In this document: positions 40,825-46,003 of the stretch, piece after piece | How positions within the stretch are numbered: position 1 is the first letter of the stretch | How the letters are laid out: every line of letters begins with the position of its first letter | Assembly: GCF_001427665.1 (NCBI RefSeq) | Contig: NZ_LMHC01000010.1 | Span: 1 to 46,003 of the forward strand | Direction of reading: 5' to 3' | Origin: Caulobacter sp. Root655 | GTDB lineage: Bacteria; Pseudomonadota; Alphaproteobacteria; Caulobacterales; Caulobacteraceae | Length of the DNA: 46,003 nucleotides | Translations under genes and position numbers: made by a program | Notes under the pieces: generated by a model | What the model saw: only the letters and a program-made list of their open reading frames with translations | What the model was told of the DNA's origin: nothing | Database searches by the model: none

Positions 40825-43800
40825 TGGCGACCGAACTCAAAATCTCCGCCTGGGCGATCAAGAACCCGATTCCCGTCGCGGTCCTGTTCATCGCCCTGAT
40901 CATCGCCGGCGTCGGCTGCTACATGGCCCTGCCGATCAAGCAGTTCCCCAATGTCGAGTTCCCCGCCGTGACCGTAACGGTCACCCAGAGCGGCGCGGCG
41001 CCCGGCGAGATGGAGACCCAGGTCACCCGTCCGATCGAGGACGCCGTGGCCAGCATCTCCAACGTCAAGACCATCCGCTCGTCGGTGGTCCAGGGCGCCT
41101 CGACCACCACCATCGAGTTCGAGCTCGGCGAGGACCTGCAGAAGGTCACCGACGAGGTCCGCTCCAAGGTCGACCAGACCCGCTCGATCCTGCCGCGCGA
41201 GGTCGACGAGCCGATCGTCCAGCGCCTGGAGATCACCAGCGCCCCGATCATCACCTATGCCGTCTCGGCCCCGAACATGAGCCCGACCGAGCTGTCGTGG
41301 TTCATCGACGACACCGTCACCCGCGCCCTGCAGGGCGAAAAGGGCGTGGCCCAGGTGGCCCGGGTCGGCGGCGTCGACCGCGAAATCAACGTCATCATCG
41401 ATCCCGACCGCATGGCCGCGTTCGGCGTCACCGCCCCGCAGCTGAACACGGCCCTGGCCAGCTTCAGCGTCGACGCTCCCGGCGGACGGGCCAAGATCGG
41501 CGGCCGCGAGCAGACCTTGCGCGTGCTGGGCGCGGCCACCACGGTCGAGCAACTGCGCAACATCACCATTCCCATCAGCGGCGGCCGCTACGTGAAACTG
41601 ACCGACGTCGCCCAGGTCGGCCAGGGCGCCGAGGAGCAGCGCGGCTTCGCCCGCCTGGACAGCCGCCCCGTCGTCGCCTTCCAGGTGATGAAGACCCGCG
41701 ACTCCAGCGACGTCGCCGTCGAGGACCGCGTCAAGGCGGCCGTCGACAAGCTGGAGGCCAAGCAGCCCGGCGTGACGTTCGTGAAGATCTTCTCGACCGT
41801 CGACGAGACCCGCGCCAGCTTCACCGCCACCGAGCACACCCTGCTGGAAGGCATGCTGCTGGCGTCGCTGGTGGTGTTCCTGTTCCTGCGCGAGTGGCGG
41901 GCCACCCTGATCACCGCCATCGCCATGCCGGTGTCGCTGATCCCCACCTTCGCCTTCATGGCGGTGATGGGCTTCTCGTTGAACGTCGTGACCCTGCTGG
42001 CCCTGACCCTGGTCATCGGCATCCTGGTCGACGACGCCGTGGTCGAGATCGAGAACATCGAGAAACGCGTCTCGCGGGGCCAGAGGCCCTTCCAGGCGGC
42101 GATGGAGGGGGCGGATTCCATCGGCCTGGCGGTCGTGGCCACCACCTTCACCATCGTGGCGGTGTTCGTGCCGGTGTCCTACATGCCCGGCACGCCCGGC
42201 CAGTTCTTCAAGGAGTTCGGCCTGACCGTCGCCGTGGCGGTGCTGTTCTCGCTGGTCGTCGCCCGCCTGCTGACCCCGCTGCTGGCCGCCTATTTCCTCA
42301 AGCCGTCCAGGAACCCGCATCCGCGCAAGCCGTTCGAGGGCTTCTATCGCGGCGCCCTGGACTGGGCGCTGGATCACCGGATCCTCAGCTGCATCATCGG
42401 CGGCCTGATCTTCGTCGGCTCGATCATGCTGGCCGGCCTGCTGCCGACCGCCTTCCAGCCGGCCGGCAACGCCAACTACTACTATCTGAAGGTCCAGGGC
42501 CCGCCCGGCGCGACCACGGCCGACATGGAACGCACGGTCCAGGCCGTGACCAAGATGTTCAAGGCCCGCCCGGAGACCGCCCACGTCTTCGCCCAGGTCG
42601 GGTCCAACATCGGCAGCGGCTGGGGCGGCCAGAGCGGGGCCGACATCCGCGACGCCACCATCACCATCGTCCTCAACGCCAAGCGCGACCTGCGGGTGAC
42701 GCAGATCAAGCAGGTGGTCCGCGCCGGCCTGCGCGACATCCCCGACGCCCGGGTCAACCTGCTGGGCGACTGGGGCACCTCGGACGTCCAGACCATCCTG
42801 ACCGCCGAGGACGGCCCGCTGCTGGAACGCACCGCCTTGCAGGTGGAACGCGAGATGCGCGGCCTGACGACGGTCGCCGATCCCCGCCCCTCCTCGCCGC
42901 CCAGCGGTCCGGAAATCATCATCCGCCCCAAGGCCGACGAGGCCGCCCGCCTGGGCGTCAACGCCGCCGACATCGCCGCCATCGCCCGGGTGGCGACGGT
43001 CGGCGACATCGACTCCAACGTCGCCAAGATGACCCAGGGCGAGCGGAGAATCCCGATCCGCGTGCGCCTGCCGGCCGAGACCCGCGCCGACCTCGACGCC
43101 CTGGGCGCCCTGCGCATCCCCACGGCCGGCGGCGGCACCACGCGATTGGATAGTGTCGCCGACCTGTCGTTCCAGGCCGGCCCGGCCAAGATCGACCGCT
43201 TCGCCCGCAAGCGTCAGCTGACCATCGAGGCCGACCTCAACAACGGCGCCCAGCTGGGTCAGGCGATGGCCGACGTCAACAAGCTGCCGACCATGGCCAA
43301 GCTGCCGGCCGGCGTCACCCCGGCCGCGGCCGGCGACCAGGAGGCCTTCGTCGAGCTGTTCACCGGCTTCGCCGTGGCCCTGCTGTCGGCGGTCGGCCTG
43401 GTGTTCGGCGTGCTGGTGCTGCTGTTCCGCAGCTTCTTCAAGCCGGTGACCATCCTGTCGGCCCTGCCCCTGGCGATCGGCGGCGCGTTCTTCGCCCTGC
43501 TGGTCACCGGCCAGTCGCTGTCGATGCCGTCGCTGATCGGCTTCCTGATGCTGATGGGCCTGGCGGCCAAGAACTCGATCCTGCTGGTCGAGTACGCCAT
43601 CGAGCAGGAACGGTCGGGCATGAGCCAGCGCGACGCCATCCTCGACGCCTGCCACGAACGGGCCCGGCCGATCGTCATGACCACCCTGGCGATGATGGCC
43701 GGCATGATGCCGACCGCCATGGGCATCGGCACCGGTTCGGAGTTCCGCCAGCCGATGGCCGTGGCGGTGATCGGCGGCCTGATCACCTCGACCGTGCTGT

Positions 43801-43931
43801 CGCTGGTGCTGGTGCCGGTGGTCTACGAGATCGTCGACGACATCGAGCGCTGGCTGACCCCGCATCTGGCCCGCTGGACCACCCCGCGCGAGGCGCCCAC
43901 GGGGGCCTTGTCGCCGGTGGATCGGCTGTAG
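40824..43931 (+). CDS. RND multidrug efflux permease
   Basis: A 1035-residue inner-membrane antiporter of the AcrB/MexB fold. The first helix (PIPVAVLFIALIIAGVGCYM) and the second-repeat helices are visible. The proton-relay aspartates lie in VIGILVDDAVVEIENIEKR in TM4. The porter domain motif FPNVEFPAVTVTVTQSGAAP is typical. It would pump lipophilic drugs from the periplasm or outer leaflet out through the NodT channel, driven by proton motive force. The MarR gene upstream is the probable regulator. Start and stop of the operon genes overlap by 1-4 bp. Confidence 0.95.
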   Translation: MATELKISAWAIKNPIPVAVLFIALIIAGVGCYMALPIKQFPNVEFPAVTVTVTQSGAAPGEMETQVTRPIEDAVASISNVKTIRSSVVQGASTTTIEFELGEDLQKVTDEVRSKVDQTRSILPREVDEPIVQRLEITSAPIITYAVSAPNMSPTELSWFIDDTVTRALQGEKGVAQVARVGGVDREINVIIDPDRMAAFGVTAPQLNTALASFSVDAPGGRAKIGGREQTLRVLGAATTVEQLRNITIPISGGRYVKLTDVAQVGQGAEEQRGFARLDSRPVVAFQVMKTRDSSDVAVEDRVKAAVDKLEAKQPGVTFVKIFSTVDETRASFTATEHTLLEGMLLASLVVFLFLREWRATLITAIAMPVSLIPTFAFMAVMGFSLNVVTLLALTLVIGILVDDAVVEIENIEKRVSRGQRPFQAAMEGADSIGLAVVATTFTIVAVFVPVSYMPGTPGQFFKEFGLTVAVAVLFSLVVARLLTPLLAAYFLKPSRNPHPRKPFEGFYRGALDWALDHRILSCIIGGLIFVGSIMLAGLLPTAFQPAGNANYYYLKVQGPPGATTADMERTVQAVTKMFKARPETAHVFAQVGSNIGSGWGGQSGADIRDATITIVLNAKRDLRVTQIKQVVRAGLRDIPDARVNLLGDWGTSDVQTILTAEDGPLLERTALQVEREMRGLTTVADPRPSSPPSGPEIIIRPKADEAARLGVNAADIAAIARVATVGDIDSNVAKMTQGERRIPIRVRLPAETRADLDALGALRIPTAGGGTTRLDSVADLSFQAGPAKIDRFARKRQLTIEADLNNGAQLGQAMADVNKLPTMAKLPAGVTPAAAGDQEAFVELFTGFAVALLSAVGLVFGVLVLLFRSFFKPVTILSALPLAIGGAFFALLVTGQSLSMPSLIGFLMLMGLAAKNSILLVEYAIEQERSGMSQRDAILDACHERARPIVMTTLAMMAGMMPTAMGIGTGSEFRQPMAVAVIGGLITSTVLSLVLVPVVYEIVDDIERWLTPHLARWTTPREAPTGALSPVDRL

Positions 43932-43946
43932 GGCGAACGAACGAAC

Positions 43947-43976
43947 GGGGACACACACTGGTATGTGTGTGTCCCC
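43947..43976. repeat. Hairpin GGGGACACACAC ... GTGTGTGTCCCC after the efflux operon
   Basis: Perfect 12-bp arms with a 6-base loop (TGGTAT), 16 bp beyond the permease stop. The GGGGACA tips match the 26-bp palindromes at 20620 and 21052, but the centre differs. It may stop transcription or be a related REP-like element. Confidence 0.65.
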
Positions 43977-43989
43977 AAGCTTCCGACCT

Positions 43990-44499
43990 TTACCGCTGCT
44001 TGCCGCTGTCGAGCAGCGAGCCCACCGCCGGCGCGCCCGCGGCCTTGGCGCTGATCGGCTCGCACCACGAGAACCGGCCATACGCGGCCTCGGTGCGCCG
44101 GCTCGCCAGACCCGCCTCGTAGAGCGCCTGTCCCAGATCCTCGCCGTCCAGCCTGACGACGGCCAGCTCGCGATGGAACTCGTCGAAGCCGTCCGGCGTC
44201 TCGATGGCCACGACACGGGCTTCGCGCACCTTGCCCCGGACCCAGTCGGTCACCTGCTTGGCGGCCGCCGCCTCGGCCCAGCAGCGGGCGTCGGGCACGC
44301 CCTGCGGCGCATAGGCGTTGGCCAGGCGCACGTGCCGCCCGTCGATCACGAAGGCGTCGGCGCTGAGCACCCGCACGCGGTCGCCCAGGCCGGGTGGCGC
44401 GCTGATCGAGGCCGGCGGGTCCGGTGTCCTCTGGCAGGCCGCCAGCGGCACGGTCAGCGACAGGGCTCCCAGCAGGGAGAAGAGGCGATGGCGGTTCAC
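43990..44499 (-). CDS. Thermonuclease-fold (SNase-like) lipoprotein with substituted active site
   Basis: A 169-residue protein. A lipoprotein signal ends at LAAC (Cys22). From about 40 the SNase fold follows: VRVLSADAFVIDGRHVRLAN, then AYAPQGVPDARCWAEAAAAK and HRELAVVRLDGEDLGQALYE. Arg58 and Arg110 match the catalytic arginines, but the general-base Glu of the DTPE motif is Gln66 (AYAPQ) and the calcium-binding aspartate is replaced by Tyr. Nuclease activity is therefore doubtful. It probably sits on the periplasmic or outer face of the membrane. Confidence 0.75.
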   Translation of the reverse strand: MNRHRLFSLLGALSLTVPLAACQRTPDPPASISAPPGLGDRVRVLSADAFVIDGRHVRLANAYAPQGVPDARCWAEAAAAKQVTDWVRGKVREARVVAIETPDGFDEFHRELAVVRLDGEDLGQALYEAGLASRRTEAAYGRFSWCEPISAKAAGAPAVGSLLDSGKQR

Positions 44500-44546
44500 G
44501 GGGTCTCTCGCGTTTCCCTTAGGGTAGAGTCGTCTCGCTCCGCCGC

Positions 44547-44653
44547 CTAGAGCGTTTCCCGACCTGATTGCATCAGGCCGGGCGCTCTAGGTTCTTGTTT
44601 TTGCGTATTTTCTTCACGCGAACCGGTGTCCACTTCGCTCGAAAATGCCCTAG
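44547..44653. repeat. Alphaproteobacterial intergenic repeat, family 6, copy 2
   Basis: CTAGAGCGTTTCCCGACCTG and its mirrored GGGCGCTCTAG form a hairpin, followed by TTTTCTTCACGCGAACCGG and CACTTCGCTCGAAAATGCC. On the minus strand the repeat starts TAGGGCATTTTCGAGCG; its first TAG is the stop of the serine hydrolase. Confidence 0.85.
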
Positions 44654-45738
44654 CCCGCCGGCGTCACCGCCCCGAACAGCTTGTCGGCGAACAGGTCCAG
44701 GGTCTTCTGCGACATCGTGGTGTTGTTGAGGATCACCACGCTCGCGCGGGTGTCGAAGCGGTGGCCCAGCACCGAGCGGAAGCCGGCGGTGTTGCCCGTC
44801 TCCCAGCCGGCTGGATAGGGCTTGCCGTCGACCACCAGGGTACGGATCCGGCCGCCCAGGGCGTAGCGGTCGCTGGCCACCTCGACGGTCCGCAGGGCTC
44901 TTTGCGAAGCGGGCGACAGGAAGCCGGTGTCGAAGATCAGATGGGCCGCCTTCAGCAGGTCCGACGCCGCGCCGAAATAGCCGCCCGCGGCGGCCATGTA
45001 GGGCTGGCGGTCGTTGGGACGTCGGGTCGGCGGCTTAGCGTCGGTATAGCCGACGGCGGTGTTGGGCTCAGCGGTGATCGCGTCGTCGGCCCGGATGCCG
45101 TCCAGCCCCAGCGGGCTCAGGGTGATCTCGCGCACGGCCGTCTGGAACGGCAGGCCGGTGACCCTCTCGACGGCGGCCAGCACGATGATCCAGTTGGTGA
45201 GGGCGTAATCGAACCGCGTCCCCGGCTCGAACGCCAGGTCGCCCAGGCAGAAGCGCTCCAGGGCCTCCGCCGTGCTCAGCCGCGCCTTGAAGAGGGAGGG
45301 ATCGGCCTTGATCGCCGTGGTGAAACCGTTGGGCACGCCGCTGCTGTTGGACAGCAACCGCCGCAGGGTGACCTTGGCGCCGGTGTCGGCGCGATAGTCG
45401 GGCAGCCAGGTGGTGATCGGCGCGTCCAGCGACAGCTTGCCGGCCTCGACCAGCTTGAGGACGGTGACGGCGGTCAGCCATTTGGACATCGAGGCGATGG
45501 CGTAGACGGTGTCGATCGTGGCCGGGCGCGCGGCCTCGATGTCGGCCATGCCGAAGGCCCGGGCATAGGTGGCCTTGCCGGCCTTGCCCAGCATGACCAC
45601 GCCCTGGAAGGCCTGTTCCTTGACGAAGGCGTCGACGACCGGATTGTCGCCCCCCAGGGGTCTTGCGGCGGCCAGGGCCGTCGTGGGCGCCAGCATCAGG
45701 CCGGCCCCGGCCAGGATCAGGTCGCGTCGCTTGAGCAT
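44650..45738 (-). CDS. Exported serine hydrolase (beta-lactamase/class C-like)
   Basis: A 362-residue protein. The N-terminus MLKRRDLILAGAGLMLAP looks like a Tat or Sec signal ending near ALAA. The SxxK motif SMSK (Ser83, Lys86) and a Tyr at 178 (DYALTN) identify the penicillin-recognising fold. Substrate could be a beta-lactam, a peptide or an ester; the KTG-type third motif is not clear. It lies alone between a repeat-linked end and the tuf terminator. Its TAG stop is contributed by the repeat at 44547-44653. Confidence 0.8.
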   Translation of the reverse strand: MLKRRDLILAGAGLMLAPTTALAAARPLGGDNPVVDAFVKEQAFQGVVMLGKAGKATYARAFGMADIEAARPATIDTVYAIASMSKWLTAVTVLKLVEAGKLSLDAPITTWLPDYRADTGAKVTLRRLLSNSSGVPNGFTTAIKADPSLFKARLSTAEALERFCLGDLAFEPGTRFDYALTNWIIVLAAVERVTGLPFQTAVREITLSPLGLDGIRADDAITAEPNTAVGYTDAKPPTRRPNDRQPYMAAAGGYFGAASDLLKAAHLIFDTGFLSPASQRALRTVEVASDRYALGGRIRTLVVDGKPYPAGWETGNTAGFRSVLGHRFDTRASVVILNNTTMSQKTLDLFADKLFGAVTPAG

Positions 45739-45822
45739 GGGAGGTTCCGACTGGGCCCGCCGGTCGAGGCCATGGCCACGCTAGGCGGCGCGGCCCGGGC
45801 GGTCATCTTAAGGTGTCGTAAT

Positions 45823-45876
45823 GGAGGCCCCCTTGCCCCCTCCGACCCTTCGGGCCACCTCCCCCGAAGGGGGAGG
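45823..45876. repeat. Intergenic palindromic repeat, family 2, short copy
   Basis: CCCTTGCCCCCTCCGACCCT and CCCCCGAAGGGGGAGG blocks, a reduced form of the repeats at 12358 and 19500. Confidence 0.6.
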
Positions 45877-45883
45877 AATGCAA

Positions 45884-45911
45884 AAGGCCCCGGGGTTTCC
45901 CCCGGGGCCTT
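45884..45911 (-). terminator. Terminator of the tuf gene
   Basis: On the minus strand a 12-bp perfect stem AAGGCCCCGGGG / CCCCGGGGCCTT with a GAAA loop, ending in TTTTG. It lies 34 bp after the tuf stop codon. Confidence 0.9.
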
Positions 45912-45945
45912 GGCTAGTTCGGTAGAGACTTCAGAAGGTCGAAGA

Positions 45946-46003
45946 CTATTCGACGATCTTGGCCACCACGCCGGCGCCGACCGTGCGGCCGCCTTCGCGG
46001 ATG
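45946..46003 (-). CDS. tuf: Elongation factor Tu, 3' end (partial)
   Basis: The last 18 residues read IREGGRTVGAGVVAKIVE and stop at TAG, the universally conserved C-terminus of EF-Tu, the GTPase that delivers aminoacyl-tRNA to the ribosome. The rest of the gene lies beyond the right edge of the window, so nothing can be said of its operon. Bacterial tuf genes are usually in the str operon or stand alone near tRNA genes. Confidence 0.9.
   Translation of the reverse strand, partial: IREGGRTVGAGVVAKIVE

Noticed and set aside
40617..44216. A 1199-codon minus-strand frame
   Set aside because: Antisense to the RND permease and adaptor; highly His/Gly/Gln rich, a third-position artefact.
1..46003. 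CRISPR arrays
   Set aside because: No regular repeat-spacer arrangement was seen; the only regular arrays are the ~20-bp sites inside the 1.4-kb element, which have no constant repeat of CRISPR length.

Overview
The window looks like chromosome of a high-GC alphaproteobacterium, most likely Caulobacter or a close Caulobacteraceae relative. The reasons are the very GC-rich coding sequence, a large TonB-dependent receptor, a NodT-type efflux lipoprotein, a 999-codon-scale set of catabolic genes with divergent one-gene regulators, CtrA-like half sites, frequent TTG/GTG starts, and several families of palindromic intergenic repeats. The genus is an inference from these traits; no database search was possible.

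Layout. 1-230: an apparent insertion-sequence end (probably IS21-like) abutting a dispersed repeat. 231-2674 (minus): a TadE/TadG pair plus a small unknown gene. 2920-3822: a Phd/YefM-like domain fused to two PAS domains. 3890-5295: a compact mobile element with TGT...ACA ends, 65-bp terminal inverted repeats and exactly mirrored arrays of GAGAC sites, carrying two small membrane-protein genes and no transposase. 5297-8617 (minus): an ECF42-type sigma factor with its YCII/DGPF partner and SnoaL-like, VOC and SRPBCC proteins. 8780-9737: a 51-residue membrane protein, a small secreted protein and a tRNA-Met. 9783-14164: a glycosyltransferase, a PQQ-type sugar dehydrogenase lipoprotein, a small membrane protein and an FAD oxidoreductase. 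14161-15380: two tandem toxin-antitoxin pairs separated by a 71-bp duplication that includes the tail of the neighbouring gene. 15419-19489: a single-chain indolepyruvate ferredoxin oxidoreductase with a divergent Lrp/AsnC regulator.

19712-24981: pirin, an unknown gene flanked by identical palindromes, an adenine/adenosine deaminase, a DegT-like protein lacking the PLP lysine, and an acyl-CoA synthetase. 25133-30596: a fused beta-oxidation enzyme, an MDR oxidoreductase with divergent LysR regulator, and kdsA (KDO-8-phosphate synthase, metal-independent type). 30813-36804: a serine hydrolase, a double-headed TetR regulator, and a TonB-dependent receptor. 37685-43931: a MarR-regulated tripartite RND efflux operon. 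43990-46003: a thermonuclease-like lipoprotein with a substituted active site, a second serine hydrolase, and the 3' end of tuf with its terminator.

The most unusual structure is the 1.4-kb element at 3890-5295. Its two ends match over 65 bp and then carry four sites each at offsets 98, 119, 139 and 159 from the tips, identical on both sides, an architecture like Tn7/Mu/Tn5053-type transposase binding arrays. The tandem toxin-antitoxin duplication, the Phd-PAS fusion, and repeat families that begin exactly at stop codons are the next most notable.
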